Positions 1-9,257 of a stretch of DNA of 64,000 bases are shown here, in pieces. The stretch is from Acidicapsa dinghuensis (GTDB lineage Bacteria; Acidobacteriota; Terriglobia; Terriglobales; Acidobacteriaceae): assembly GCF_025685685.1 (NCBI RefSeq), contig NZ_JAGSYH010000007.1, positions 124,001-188,000 of the forward strand. Reading direction: 5' to 3'. A program made the translations under genes and the position numbers. The stretch's first letter is position 1; every line of letters begins with the position of its first letter. Below the pieces are notes generated by a model. The model was not told the DNA's origin. It saw only the letters and a program-made list of their open reading frames with translations, and ran no database searches.

Positions 1-1
1 C

Positions 2-646
2 GACCTGCAACGTCTCTCGGTCGCCGCCTGCAACGCTCTCGGCCCCGACTACGAGCCCATCGCCAAGGCCATTCAATCCGAGCTGCGCGCTCTGCTTAAC
101 GATCTTCCCGATCTGCTCGACGCCACGCTCCTCGACGACACACCCGCTGCCAATCCTGAAACCAAAGCCTGGCTGCAAGGCCTCTCCGAGCCCATCGTGC
201 ATCCAGCCTCAGAAGACGCCGAAACTCCCGCGGCAGCTCCTGCACCCATCAATGGCATCCCCACCTGGCTCAAGTCGGCCACCGACGCCTACTCGCTCGC
301 CAAGGACGCTCTCGCCGCAGGCCAGGAAGAAAAAGCCTTCGCCATCATGCGCGCCGAAATCGCCCGCCAGCGCTCCGGCCGTCGCCGCTTCCGCCGCACC
401 ATGCAGATGGTCGAGCTCGCCGTCACCGCAGGCAAAGATGCTCTCGCCCAGCCGCTGCTTGAAGACATCTCCGCCATGATCGAAAACCACAAGCTCGACG
501 CCTGGGAAGATCCCGAACAGGTCGCCTCGGACCTCATCAAGCTCATGCGCCACAGCAAGAAGATTCAGGGCAACGCCGGCGACAAGCAGAAGCTCTTCGA
601 GCGCATCTGCCGCCTCGATCCCGTCCAGGCTCTCAATGTCGGATAA
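2..646 (+). CDS. tssA: T6SS protein TssA, C-terminal part (5' end outside window)
   Basis: The reading frame is open from base 2 and stops at 646, so only about 214 C-terminal residues are present. The ending FERICRLDPVQAL is typical of TssA/ImpA-family C-termini, and tssE, tssF, tssG and tssH follow on the same strand. TssA proteins bind the baseplate and sheath-tube end and coordinate assembly in the cytoplasm. A Pro/Ala-rich linker near position 225-245 separates the visible remnant of the N-terminal part from a helical C-terminal domain. A GTG at 197 could initiate, but coding continues upstream of it, so it is internal. The T6SS assignment is firm; the TssA subtype cannot be judged without the N-terminus. 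Confidence 0.85.
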   Translation, partial: DLQRLSVAACNALGPDYEPIAKAIQSELRALLNDLPDLLDATLLDDTPAANPETKAWLQGLSEPIVHPASEDAETPAAAPAPINGIPTWLKSATDAYSLAKDALAAGQEEKAFAIMRAEIARQRSGRRRFRRTMQMVELAVTAGKDALAQPLLEDISAMIENHKLDAWEDPEQVASDLIKLMRHSKKIQGNAGDKQKLFERICRLDPVQALNVG

Positions 647-666
647 GAAACAGGAATCGAAGGTAG

Positions 667-686
667 GCGGGGGTTTTAACCCCCGC
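667..686. repeat. Palindromic hairpin in the tssA-tssE gap
   Basis: GCGGGGGTT and AACCCCCGC form a near-perfect palindrome 20 bases after the tssA stop. A second hairpin, GGGGC-TTTA-GCCCC, lies at 708-721. Neither is followed by a T-tract, so they look more like extragenic palindromes than rho-independent terminators. Confidence 0.6.
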
Positions 687-742
687 ATAAACCGCAACCA
701 CACAAACGGGGCTTTAGCCCCAGGGGCAATCTCTACTTTACC

Positions 743-782
743 GGGGTGCCCCAGGTCTCGATTCTGAGACCTGGGCAACCAC
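743..782 (+). repeat. Variable-stem hairpin repeat, copy 1
   Basis: The flank GGGGTGCCCC and the closing CTGGGCAACCAC enclose the stem AGGTCTC/GAGACCT. It belongs to a family of ten copies in this window with conserved flanks and differing inner stems. Confidence 0.75.
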
Positions 783-843
783 AACGGCCCACATCTCCAC
801 ATATCCGTTTGCGGATGCTTCAGGATCAGGAAAGCGCTAAGTA

Positions 844-1347
844 ATGGCCAGAAGCCAGGGCGAAACCACCATCACTATCTCGGTCCTCGACCGGCTCATC
901 GATCTTGAGCCTTCGAACACCGTAGAGAATCCCCTCAGCCGCGCGCAATCCGTCCGCGTGCTCAAGGCCGCCGTGCGCCGCGACCTGGAGTGGCTTCTCA
1001 ATTCACGCCGCATCGCCGACCCGCCCGACGAAGAGCTCAAGGAAACCAACCGCTCCGTCTACGTCTACGGCCTGCCCGATCTCTCCGCGCTCACCATGGC
1101 CTCTTCGGCTGACCGCAACCGGCTCGTCAAATCCATCATGAGCACCATCAATCTCTTCGAGCCGCGCCTGGCCAACGTCCGCCTCGTCATGGTCGAGTCG
1201 CCCGACGCAGGCAAGAAAGACGTGCGCCTCCGCATCGAAGCCATGCTCCGTATGGACCCGGTCCCCGAGCCCATCTCCTTTGATACCGTCATCGAGCTCA
1301 AGAGCGGCAACTGCCTCCTTACCGGCGGCGATGAAGGAGCACGCTGA
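844..1347 (+). CDS. tssE: T6SS baseplate protein TssE (gp25-like)
   Basis: A 167-residue protein, the usual size for TssE. The opening SVLDRLID and the segment RDLEWLLNSRR are hallmarks of gp25/TssE baseplate wedge proteins, which join TssF, TssG and TssK to nucleate the contractile sheath. The gene lies between tssA and tssF, the expected neighbourhood. The start follows an AGGAAA sequence by about nine bases. The 197-base gap from tssA carries hairpin repeats, so transcription from tssA may be attenuated here. The family call is secure. Confidence 0.92.
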   Translation: MARSQGETTITISVLDRLIDLEPSNTVENPLSRAQSVRVLKAAVRRDLEWLLNSRRIADPPDEELKETNRSVYVYGLPDLSALTMASSADRNRLVKSIMSTINLFEPRLANVRLVMVESPDAGKKDVRLRIEAMLRMDPVPEPISFDTVIELKSGNCLLTGGDEGAR

Positions 1348-1374
1348 TGCCTGCCTCCCGCACAGGAGTTCCCC

Positions 1375-3216
1375 ATGCGCGATGAGATGCTCCTCTTCTA
1401 CGAGCGCGAGCTCGATTACATGCGCAAGTCCGCCGCGCAGTTCGCCGAGAAACACCCCAAGGTCGCCTCGCGCCTCGTCCTTGAGCCCACCAAGTGCGAA
1501 GACCCGCATGTCGAGCGCCTTCTGGAAGCCTTCGCCTTTCTCACCGCGCGCATTCATCTCAAAATGGAGGATGAGTTTCCCGAAATCACCGAAGCTCTCC
1601 TCACCGTCATCTATCCGCAGCTCGTCCGCCCCTTGCCTTCCATGTCCGTCGTCGAGTTCCAGCTCGACCCCGAAAAAGGCAAGCTCGCCAGCGGCCTCAA
1701 GATCGACCGCAGTACCCCGCTCTACTCCAAGCCCGTACAGGGCATGCCCTGCACCTTTCGCACCTGCTACGACACCACACTCTGGCCCATCACCGTCTCT
1801 GCAGCCGAACTCAGCGCGCCCAGCCGCCTCAAGCCCGCCGTTAAAACCAGCGATTCCGCATGGGCCATCCGCCTTGAGCTCCGCTGCGCCCGAGACATCA
1901 CCTTCGTTGGCCTCCAGCCCGACAAGCTCCGCTTCTATCTCGATGGCGAAAGCGGCCTCGTCAACATCCTCTACGAGCTCCTCTTCAGCCGCGTCAATCG
2001 CATCCTCGTCCGCGATCTCACTGAAGGCTCGCGTCTCGCCCCCATCACCCTGCCCACCTCCGCTCTTAGCGCTGTAGGCTTCGGCCCCGACGAAGGTTTG
2101 TTTCCCTATCCTTCCTCATCCTTCGCTGGACATCGCCTCCTGCTCGAATACTTCGCCTTCCCCGAGAAATTTTTCTTCATTGATCTCGCCGGACTCGACC
2201 AGGCTGGTGCAGCAGGCTTCAAAGACGCCCTCGAAGTCATCTTTCTCATCTCCGATGTCGAGAGCGATGGCCGCCTCCAGCGCCTTGAGCTTGAGTTATC
2301 CAAAAAGACCTTCCGCCTCGGTTGCTCACCGGTTGTCAATCTCTTCACCCAGGTCGCCGAACCCATCCAGCTTAACCAGCGCAAGTACGAATACTCCATC
2401 GCTCCCGATGTCCGCCGTCCCTACGCCATGGAGGTCTTCTCCGTCGACGAAGTCGGAGCCATCAACTCCGCCAACCAGAAGATCACCACCTACGAGCCCT
2501 TCTACTCGCTCCGCCACTCCGCGCGCAAAGAAGACCGCCCCTGCTTCTGGCTCGCTCGCCGCCGCGCCTCCAACCGCCCCAACGACGATGGCACCGACCT
2601 CTATCTCTCCCTCGTCGATCTCTCCATGTCCACCGTCCATCCCGACGCCACAGTACTCTCCGTCCGGACCACCTGCACCAACCGTGATCTGCCCTCGCGT
2701 CTCCCCTTTGGCAATCAGGACAGTGATTTCGAAATGGAAGGCGCAGCCGCTATGCGCCGCATCGTCGCCCTGCGCAAACCAACGCCCACCGTCCGCCCCG
2801 CGCTCGGCAAAAGCACTCTCTGGCGTCTCGTCTCGCACCTCTCCATCAATTACCTCTCGCTCGTCGAGGAAGGCAAGACATCGCTGCAGGAGATCCTTCG
2901 CCTCTACGATGTAGGCCGTACCGCCTACTCACAAAACGTCATTCAGAGCATCCTCAACATCCGCAGCAGCCGCCACTTCACGCGCCTCATCTCACCCGAA
3001 GGCGTCAGCTTCGCCCGTGGCATCAAGATCGATCTCGAGCTCGACGAAGATCAGTTCACCGGCTCGGGAGCCTTTCTCTTCGCCAGCGTCCTCGACCGCT
3101 TCTTCGGCCTCTGCGCCTCGCTCAACAGCTTCACGCGGCTGCGCGTCACCACTCCTCAAAGAAAGGAGGCGCTGCACGAATGGGAACCGAGAGCTGGCCG
3201 CAAGCTGCTGATCTAA
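1375..3216 (+). CDS. tssF: T6SS baseplate protein TssF
   Basis: 613 residues, the normal TssF (VasA/ImpG) length. The N-terminus, with LLFYERELDYMRK and later HVERLLEAFAFLTARI, matches the family closely. TssF forms the trifurcating wedge of the baseplate with two copies per TssG. An AGGAG lies five bases before the ATG, and the gap to tssE is 27 bases, so tssE-tssF-tssG are probably co-transcribed. The C-terminus overlaps the tssG start by 37 bases. No missing or broken region is evident. Confidence 0.95.
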   Translation: MRDEMLLFYERELDYMRKSAAQFAEKHPKVASRLVLEPTKCEDPHVERLLEAFAFLTARIHLKMEDEFPEITEALLTVIYPQLVRPLPSMSVVEFQLDPEKGKLASGLKIDRSTPLYSKPVQGMPCTFRTCYDTTLWPITVSAAELSAPSRLKPAVKTSDSAWAIRLELRCARDITFVGLQPDKLRFYLDGESGLVNILYELLFSRVNRILVRDLTEGSRLAPITLPTSALSAVGFGPDEGLFPYPSSSFAGHRLLLEYFAFPEKFFFIDLAGLDQAGAAGFKDALEVIFLISDVESDGRLQRLELELSKKTFRLGCSPVVNLFTQVAEPIQLNQRKYEYSIAPDVRRPYAMEVFSVDEVGAINSANQKITTYEPFYSLRHSARKEDRPCFWLARRRASNRPNDDGTDLYLSLVDLSMSTVHPDATVLSVRTTCTNRDLPSRLPFGNQDSDFEMEGAAAMRRIVALRKPTPTVRPALGKSTLWRLVSHLSINYLSLVEEGKTSLQEILRLYDVGRTAYSQNVIQSILNIRSSRHFTRLISPEGVSFARGIKIDLELDEDQFTGSGAFLFASVLDRFFGLCASLNSFTRLRVTTPQRKEALHEWEPRAGRKLLI

Positions 3217-4307
3217 GCAATCAATTCGATTCGGATCCAGGGACAGGCAATCCCCTTGATGCCTCCGTTGATAGCGAGTACGAGCACAAGTTTGAGCCCG
3301 CTCCTGCCATCGACACCTCGCTCCGCGAGCTCATCGAGTCCGAGCTCTCGCAGGACGCGCCTTCGTTCGAATTCTTTCAGGCGGTAGCTCTACTGCAGCG
3401 CATGCGTCCCGACACGCGCCCCGTCGGGCACTTCTACAATCCCGCCACCGAAACCCTGCGCTTCCGCGCGAATCAGCGCCTCGGCTTCCCCGCCAGTCAG
3501 ATTCAGCAGCTCAATCTCTCCAGCTCCGGCCCCGCTGACATGATGGTCAACTTCATGGGCCTCACCGGCCCCGAAGGCGTCCTTCCCTACACCTACAGCG
3601 AACTCATCCTTGAGCGCGCCCGCGCCAAAGACCACAGCCTCGCCGCCTTCCTTGACATCTTCAACAACCGCGCCATCGCGCTCTTCTATCGCGCCTGGCA
3701 AAAGTCGCGCTTCCCCGTCACCTACGGTGGCGCGCACGATCTCTTCAGCCAATACCTTCTCGATCTGCTCGGTCTCGGTACCGCCGGCCTGCGCGATCGC
3801 CAGCAGATCGAAGACGAGGCCCTCCAGCACTACATCTCGCTCATCGCCATGCAGGCCCGCTCCGCCGTGGCTCTCGAACAGGTCATCGGCGATTATTTCG
3901 AGGTCCCGGTCGAGATCGAGCAGTTCACCGGCTCCTGGTACTCCATCGATCCCTCCACGCAATGCGAAATGCTCGACGAAGAATCTCCCTCCATCGAGCT
4001 CGGCAATGGAGCCATCGTCGGCGACGCCATCTGGGATCGCCAGGGCCGCGTCCGCATCCGCATCGGTCCGCTCTCTCTCGAACGCTACAACGACTTCCTT
4101 CCCGGAGGCAGCGGCTATGACGCCGTGCGCGCCATCACCCGCTTCTTCGGCAACGACACCCTCGACTTCGAACTGCAGCTCGTCCTCGACCGCAGCGAAG
4201 CCCCCATCATCGAGCTCGAAGGCAGTGCCATTCGCCTGGGCTGGGTCTCCTGGCTCAAAACCAAACGTCTCGCCGCTGACCCCGACGACACAATACTTGC
4301 TCTTTAA
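3180..4307 (+). CDS. tssG: T6SS baseplate protein TssG
   Basis: 375 residues. The segment FEFFQAVALLQRM followed by RPVGHFYNPATE is the standard TssG (VasB/ImpH) N-terminal signature. The first ~40 residues are acidic, variable and overlap the end of tssF by 37 bases, so translation could instead begin further in; the ATG at 3180 is the longest plausible start. TssG bridges the two TssF copies in the baseplate wedge. tssH follows after 26 bases. Confidence 0.93.
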   Translation: MGTESWPQAADLSNQFDSDPGTGNPLDASVDSEYEHKFEPAPAIDTSLRELIESELSQDAPSFEFFQAVALLQRMRPDTRPVGHFYNPATETLRFRANQRLGFPASQIQQLNLSSSGPADMMVNFMGLTGPEGVLPYTYSELILERARAKDHSLAAFLDIFNNRAIALFYRAWQKSRFPVTYGGAHDLFSQYLLDLLGLGTAGLRDRQQIEDEALQHYISLIAMQARSAVALEQVIGDYFEVPVEIEQFTGSWYSIDPSTQCEMLDEESPSIELGNGAIVGDAIWDRQGRVRIRIGPLSLERYNDFLPGGSGYDAVRAITRFFGNDTLDFELQLVLDRSEAPIIELEGSAIRLGWVSWLKTKRLAADPDDTILAL

Positions 4308-4333
4308 CTTCGGTTCTCTCAAGAGGAACAATC

Positions 4334-7051
4334 ATGGGACTCAATCTGAAATCGCTTATCGGCAAGCTCAACGACACGACTCGCGGCACTCTCGAATCCG
4401 CCGCCGGGCTTTGTCTCTCCCGCACCCACTACGACATCGAGATCGAGCACTTCCTCACCAAGCTCCTCGATAACTCTTCCGGCGACCTGGCCGCCATCGT
4501 CAAGCATTTCGAAATCGACAAATCCCGCTTCACCGGTGAGCTCGCCCGATCCATGGACAAGCTCAAATCCGGCAACGCGCGCACTCCTGCCATCAGTCCC
4601 ACCGTCCTCAAGATGCTCACCACCGCGTGGACCATCGGCTCCATCGACTTCAACGCCGGCCAGGTCCGCACCGGATTCGCCATCCTCGCCCTCGCATCCG
4701 ACGAAGAGCTCGCGCGCCTCATGCGCGACGTCAGCAAAGAGTTCCAGAAGATCAACGCCGACGGCCTCAAAAAAGACTTCATGGGCATCGTCGCGCTCTC
4801 CAACGAAACCACCACTTCTGGCGCATCTATCGGCGCTGGCGGCGCGCCCGGTGAAGCCCCCAAACCCGGCAGCGGCAAGACACCCAACCTCGACGCCTAC
4901 ACCATTGACCTCACCGGCAACGCGAAGAAGGGCAAGATCGATCCCGTCCTCGGCCGCGACTCCGAGATCCGTCAGGTCGTCGACATCCTCACCCGCCGCC
5001 GCCAGAACAACCCCATCCTCACCGGCGAAGCTGGCGTAGGCAAAACCGCCGTCGTCGAAGGCTTCGCTCTCCGCGTAGCTCAGGGCGATGTTCCCCCGCC
5101 GCTCAAGAACGTCAAGGTTCACACTCTCGACCTTGCGCTTCTACAAGCAGGCGCAGGCGTCAAAGGTGAATTCGAAAACCGCCTCAAGGGCCTCATCGAA
5201 GAAGTCAAAGCCTCACCCACGCCCATCATCCTCTTCATCGATGAAGCCCACACCATGATCGGAGCCGGAGGCCAGGCCGGACAGAACGACGCCGCCAACC
5301 TCCTCAAGCCTGCATTAGCCCGTGGCGAGCTTCGCACCATCGCCGCCACCACTTGGTCCGAGTACAAGAAGTACTTCGAAAAAGACGCAGCTCTTGCCCG
5401 CCGCTTCCAGGTCGTCAAGGTCGAAGAGCCCACCGAACATCAGTGCATGATCATGATGCGCGGACTGGTCGCCTCGCTCGAAAAGCACCACAAAGTCCGC
5501 ATCCTCGATGACGCTGTGAACGCCAGTGTCCGCCTCTCGCACCGCTACCTCGCCGGCCGTCAGCTTCCCGACAAGGCCGTCAGCATCCTCGACACTGCAT
5601 GCGCCCGTCTCTCGCTTGGCCAGAACTCCACCCCTCCTGCCATTGAAGACCTCACCCGCACCATCGACGCTCTCGAAGTCCAAACCGGCATCCTCAATCG
5701 CGAAGAGATCGTCGGCGCCGACCATCAGGAAAAGCTGGCCGAGATCGCCAAGCAGAAGGCCGCCGCCGAAGAAAACCTGAAGACCCTTCAAGCCCGCTTC
5801 GACAAAGAGCGCGAACTGGTTACCAAGATTCGCGAACTCCGTGACAAACTCGAAGCCGCGCACAAAAAGGCCGCAGCGCCAGCAGCCGAAACTCCGGCAG
5901 CAGCCGCACCCGCTGAAGCTGCTCCCGCTCCAGCTGAAGGCGCACCCGCGGAAGCCGCCGCAGCGCCAATCGACCCCAAGACCGAGCTGCGCGCCCTGGA
6001 AACCGAGCTCTACGCCCTGCAAGGCGAAACCGGCCTGATCCAGGTCTGCGTCGACGCCCAGATCGTCGGCGAAGTCCTCTCCGCGTGGACCGGCATCCCC
6101 GTCGGCAAAATGCTCAAGGACGAAATCACCACCGTCCTCGAGCTTCAGAACCATCTCGCCAAGCGCGTCATCGGTCAGGATCACGCCATGGAGATCATCA
6201 GCCAGCGCGTCCAGACCTCGCGCGCCTCGCTCGACGATCCCAACAAGCCTGTCGGCGTCTTCATGCTCGTCGGCCCCAGCGGCGTGGGCAAAACCGAAAC
6301 CGCCCTCGCCCTCAGCGATCTCCTCTACGGCGGCGAACACAATCTCATCACCATTAACATGTCCGAGTTCCAGGAGTCGCACACCGTCTCCACCCTTAAG
6401 GGCTCGCCTCCGGGATACGTGGGCTACGGCGAAGGCGGCGTCTTGACCGAAGCCGTGCGCCGTCGTCCCTACTCCGTTGTCCTTCTCGACGAAGTCGAAA
6501 AGGCCCATCCCGACGTCCTCGAGCTCTTCTTCCAGGTCTTCGACAAGGGCAACATGGAAGATGGCGAAGGCCGCTCCATCAACTTTAAGAACAACATCAT
6601 CATCCTCACCACCAACGCCTGCACCGATGAGCTCATGAAGCTGGTCGCCGACCCGGAAACCATGCCCAGCGCGCGCGGCCTCATCGACGCCATCAAGCCC
6701 GGTCTCAACAAGGTCTTCAAGCCGGCCTTCCTGGGACGCATGGTCATCATCCCCTACTACCCGGTGCGCGACGAGGCATTGAAACAGATCATCCGCCTCA
6801 AGCTCGGCAAGATCCAGCGCCGTCTTAAGGAGAACCACAAAGTCGCGCTCACCTACGACGACGCCTTCCTCACCGAAGTCGCCAGCCGCTGCACTGAAGT
6901 CGAAAGCGGCGCGCGCAACGTCGACAACATCCTCACCAACTCCCTGCTGCCCGACATCTCTCGCAAGATCCTCGGCAGCATGGCCGAAGGCGAAAAAATG
7001 TCCACCATCGCCGTCACCGTAAGCGAAGACGGAGCCTTCGCCTACAACTGA
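4334..7051 (+). CDS. tssH: T6SS sheath-recycling ATPase TssH (ClpV)
   Basis: 905 residues, a double AAA+ unfoldase that disassembles contracted TssB/TssC sheath. A Clp-N domain occupies about the first 150 residues. The first P-loop GEAGVGKT is at residues 231-238, with FIDEAH just before 310; the second P-loop GPSGVGKT is at 647-654. ATP sites look intact. Within the coiled middle domain, residues about 512-547 form an Ala/Pro/Glu low-complexity insert unlike the flanking charged helix. GAGGAA precedes the start. The call as ClpV rather than ClpB rests on its position directly after tssG. Confidence 0.95.
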   Translation: MGLNLKSLIGKLNDTTRGTLESAAGLCLSRTHYDIEIEHFLTKLLDNSSGDLAAIVKHFEIDKSRFTGELARSMDKLKSGNARTPAISPTVLKMLTTAWTIGSIDFNAGQVRTGFAILALASDEELARLMRDVSKEFQKINADGLKKDFMGIVALSNETTTSGASIGAGGAPGEAPKPGSGKTPNLDAYTIDLTGNAKKGKIDPVLGRDSEIRQVVDILTRRRQNNPILTGEAGVGKTAVVEGFALRVAQGDVPPPLKNVKVHTLDLALLQAGAGVKGEFENRLKGLIEEVKASPTPIILFIDEAHTMIGAGGQAGQNDAANLLKPALARGELRTIAATTWSEYKKYFEKDAALARRFQVVKVEEPTEHQCMIMMRGLVASLEKHHKVRILDDAVNASVRLSHRYLAGRQLPDKAVSILDTACARLSLGQNSTPPAIEDLTRTIDALEVQTGILNREEIVGADHQEKLAEIAKQKAAAEENLKTLQARFDKERELVTKIRELRDKLEAAHKKAAAPAAETPAAAAPAEAAPAPAEGAPAEAAAAPIDPKTELRALETELYALQGETGLIQVCVDAQIVGEVLSAWTGIPVGKMLKDEITTVLELQNHLAKRVIGQDHAMEIISQRVQTSRASLDDPNKPVGVFMLVGPSGVGKTETALALSDLLYGGEHNLITINMSEFQESHTVSTLKGSPPGYVGYGEGGVLTEAVRRRPYSVVLLDEVEKAHPDVLELFFQVFDKGNMEDGEGRSINFKNNIIILTTNACTDELMKLVADPETMPSARGLIDAIKPGLNKVFKPAFLGRMVIIPYYPVRDEALKQIIRLKLGKIQRRLKENHKVALTYDDAFLTEVASRCTEVESGARNVDNILTNSLLPDISRKILGSMAEGEKMSTIAVTVSEDGAFAYN

Positions 7052-7100
7052 CAAGCAACAACCGCGATGCAGGATTAAACCGTCGAAACCACCACAAATC

Positions 7101-7139
7101 GGGGTGCCCCAGGTCTCGATCTTGAGACCTGGGTACCAC
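7101..7139 (+). repeat. Variable-stem hairpin repeat, copy 2
   Basis: Same flanks and nearly the same AGGTCTC/GAGACCT stem as copy 1, ending TGGGTACCAC. Confidence 0.75.
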
Positions 7140-7166
7140 AAAACCTCACCGCTTCGGCTTTTGTTC

Positions 7167-7201
7167 TTGCTTTTCTGTCTGTCATCCCCGCAGGGGATCT
7201 G
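7167..7201 (+). repeat. TGTCATCCCC element
   Basis: Pyrimidine-rich lead, then TGTCTGTCATCCCC, GCA and GGGGATCTG. CCCC/GGGG forms a minimal hairpin. Confidence 0.7.
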
Positions 7202-7227
7202 TTTTTTGTTCGCATCACCATGAATCC

Positions 7228-7274
7228 GGGTGCCCCATCCTTTCCACGTCTTCTGTGGAAAGGGTGGGTACCAC
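7228..7274 (+). repeat. Variable-stem hairpin repeat, copy 3
   Basis: GGGTGCCCCA flank, inner stem CCTTTCCAC/GTGGAAAGG around TCTTCT, closing TGGGTACCAC. Confidence 0.8.
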
Positions 7275-7301
7275 AAACGCCCGCAGCGTCGGCTTTTGTT
7301 C

Positions 7302-7337
7302 TTGCTTTTCTGTCTGTCATCCCCGCAGGGGATCTGC
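7302..7337 (+). repeat. TGTCATCCCC element
   Basis: Second copy in this gap, identical in its core to that at 7167. Confidence 0.7.
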
Positions 7338-7362
7338 TTTTTGTTCGCATCACCACAAATCC

Positions 7363-7408
7363 GGGTACCCATCCTTTCCACGTCTTCTGTGGAAAGGGTG
7401 GGTACCAC
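7363..7408 (+). repeat. Variable-stem hairpin repeat, copy 4
   Basis: Same inner stem as copy 3 with GGGTACCC instead of GGGTGCCCC at the left flank. Confidence 0.75.
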
Positions 7409-7495
7409 AAACCCCAGCAGCACCACAGAAGCACTTTAGGAAGGGAGCAAGAAGGCTTTACCCTCTGAAATTGCTGAAAGCCACCGTTTTGAAAG

Positions 7496-7515
7496 GGCAC
7501 GAGTTTACTCGTGCC
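7496..7515. repeat. Perfect 8-bp stem hairpin
   Basis: GGCACGAG-TTTA-CTCGTGCC. No T-tract follows, so a terminator role is not supported. Confidence 0.6.
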
Positions 7516-7677
7516 ATAAGAGCCGCAAATAAACGCGGCTTTAGCCGCTGAGGGATGTATTGCAACACTGCCGGACTTCATCAGCAATCCGAGGGACCTC
7601 TAACCCCTGAAAACAGGCTGAAGAATCAGGGTCTTCAGGCCCGGCTCATCAGCAATCCGCGACGCAAAAGGTACATC

Positions 7678-9234
7678 ATGGGAGCAGCGCGCCCCGCAGG
7701 ACCCACCTGCGGATCAAACAACCCGGCAGACATCAACGACGGCACGCTCTGCCGCGCCCAATCTCCTGCGCCCGCTTCCACCGGATGGGACTGGTTCTCG
7801 TCCAGCATCTCTTCAACCATCTCTTCGACCGCCTCCTCCATCTCGAACGCCTACGATTCCGCCTATAGCACTGCCACCGCCGACTACGCCGCCACCAAGA
7901 CAAAGCTCCAATCCATGTATAGCTCGGCCGGTCAGTATCTCCGGTCCGACTACGATGGCGCTCGCTGCCTCTATCAGGCCGCCACACGCGCCATCGATCT
8001 CGCCCCCGCCGCCGTCTACGAGGAAACTGGCTACGAGTTGAAGGCAGTCCTCAAAGGCCTGCTCCCCGGCCTTGTCCAGATGATCGTCATCCTCGGCGTC
8101 ACCACCTTCCTGGGCGCAGCCATCGGCGGCATCGTTGGCTTCTTCTTTGGCGGAGTCGGTGCCGCACCCGGAGCAGCCGTCGGTGGCGACCTGGGCTTCG
8201 ACATCGGCATGGCCGTTCTCACCTGGCTCGGCCTCGCCTTCCTCGTCGAATCCATCGCCTCCGGCTTCGTCGAGCTTCTTCACACCCTCAAGAGCGGCGT
8301 AGAAACCGCGTGGGCCGCGCGCAAGCTCACTGGCAAAGCCGAAGAAAATCAGGTCGAGCGCGCCGCGCACCTCTTCGCCTCCTGCGTCGCCATTCTCGTC
8401 CGCCTTATTCTCCAGGGCATCGTCGCGTACCTTCTCAAGAAAGCCGCGGTTGGCGCAACGCGCTCCGCAGTAGCCACCGCGCGCATGACCCAGGCTCAGG
8501 GAGCATCCGCGGTCGCTGAAGCCAACCTCGCCGAGCTTCTCGGCAAGCTCCGCGCCAGCAAACTCGGCGACGGCTTCGCCGACTGGGTCGAGAAAAACTG
8601 GCGCAATCTCACAGAAAATCCAAAACTCAAGCCCAAAGTCGCCGAGACTGCAGGCGGAGCTGGTGGCAAGCTAGCCGAGCTGCAGGAAGAGGGCGCAGCC
8701 CGCCGTGATCAGTCCTACGACGACATCGCCGACTACAAGCAGAAGTACCAGGAAAAAGAACAAGAGGCCCGCGAGGCCGGAGAAAACCGCAGGGCCGGCG
8801 GCTTCAAATCCAAAGTCACCGAAGCCATCGGCGAAGACGAATCCACGCAGTACATGCAGAACAACTATCCTGACTACGTTATGGATCAGGGATTCAGCCC
8901 CGGCACAGGTTTCGATCAGGTCTACACCCAATACGACGCTGCAGGAAATCCCACCGGGATGATGATCGTCGAGGCCAAAGGCCCCGGCGCATCGCTCTCC
9001 ACCAACGCAGCCAAAGGCCCGCAGATGAGCCAGGAATGGGTGCAAAACACCGTCACCGAAATGACCAACTCCAGCGACCCCGCCACCCAGGCCCTCGGCC
9101 AGCGTCTGCAGAATGCACTCGATACCGGAGACCCTCCTGTGACCGGCAAAGTCATTCAAGCCCAGCCCGGAGGGGGAGCGCAGGAAATTCCTCTTCCACC
9201 AGGCCCCGTCTACAATGGGGGGCAATACAACTAA
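7678..9234 (+). CDS. Putative T6SS effector with C-terminal PD-(D/E)XK-like nuclease
   Basis: 518 residues from the ATG at 7678. A frame also opens upstream at 7555, but that part lies in repeat DNA. Residues 127-196 are strongly hydrophobic and Gly-rich (AAIGGIVG, then FFFGGVGAAPG), like the glycine-zipper N-terminal regions of T6SS cargo effectors of the Tre1 type (DUF6861). A charged coiled segment follows at about 335-375. The C-terminus holds D413 (GFDQVY) and E432/K434 (VEAKG), the D...ExK layout of restriction-endonuclease-fold toxins, then QMSQEWV. Its place between tssH and vgrG, followed by an immunity-like gene, supports an effector delivered by this T6SS. The nuclease call is inferred from motif layout only. 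Confidence 0.7.
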   Translation: MGAARPAGPTCGSNNPADINDGTLCRAQSPAPASTGWDWFSSSISSTISSTASSISNAYDSAYSTATADYAATKTKLQSMYSSAGQYLRSDYDGARCLYQAATRAIDLAPAAVYEETGYELKAVLKGLLPGLVQMIVILGVTTFLGAAIGGIVGFFFGGVGAAPGAAVGGDLGFDIGMAVLTWLGLAFLVESIASGFVELLHTLKSGVETAWAARKLTGKAEENQVERAAHLFASCVAILVRLILQGIVAYLLKKAAVGATRSAVATARMTQAQGASAVAEANLAELLGKLRASKLGDGFADWVEKNWRNLTENPKLKPKVAETAGGAGGKLAELQEEGAARRDQSYDDIADYKQKYQEKEQEAREAGENRRAGGFKSKVTEAIGEDESTQYMQNNYPDYVMDQGFSPGTGFDQVYTQYDAAGNPTGMMIVEAKGPGASLSTNAAKGPQMSQEWVQNTVTEMTNSSDPATQALGQRLQNALDTGDPPVTGKVIQAQPGGGAQEIPLPPGPVYNGGQYN

Positions 9235-9257
9235 TCCCGAACTCATAGGCCCGAGAT

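Larger units (their letters stand above)
7052..7677. other. Repeat-rich 626-base gap between tssH and the effector gene
   Basis: Contains three copies of the variable-stem hairpin family, two copies of the TGTCATCCCC element, and a perfect GGCACGAG/CTCGTGCC hairpin at 7496-7515. A frame runs through from 7555 into the effector gene, but this part resembles the repeat-rich spacer rather than coding sequence. Confidence 0.7.

Noticed and set aside
7555..7677. Upstream start extending the effector by 41 residues
   Set aside because: The stretch lies in repeat-rich spacer DNA, and the ATG at 7678 begins the more protein-like sequence.
7052..7677. Possible CRISPR array, because similar repeats recur at intervals
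   Set aside because: Only two to three copies, unequal spacing, no unique spacers of constant length and no cas genes.
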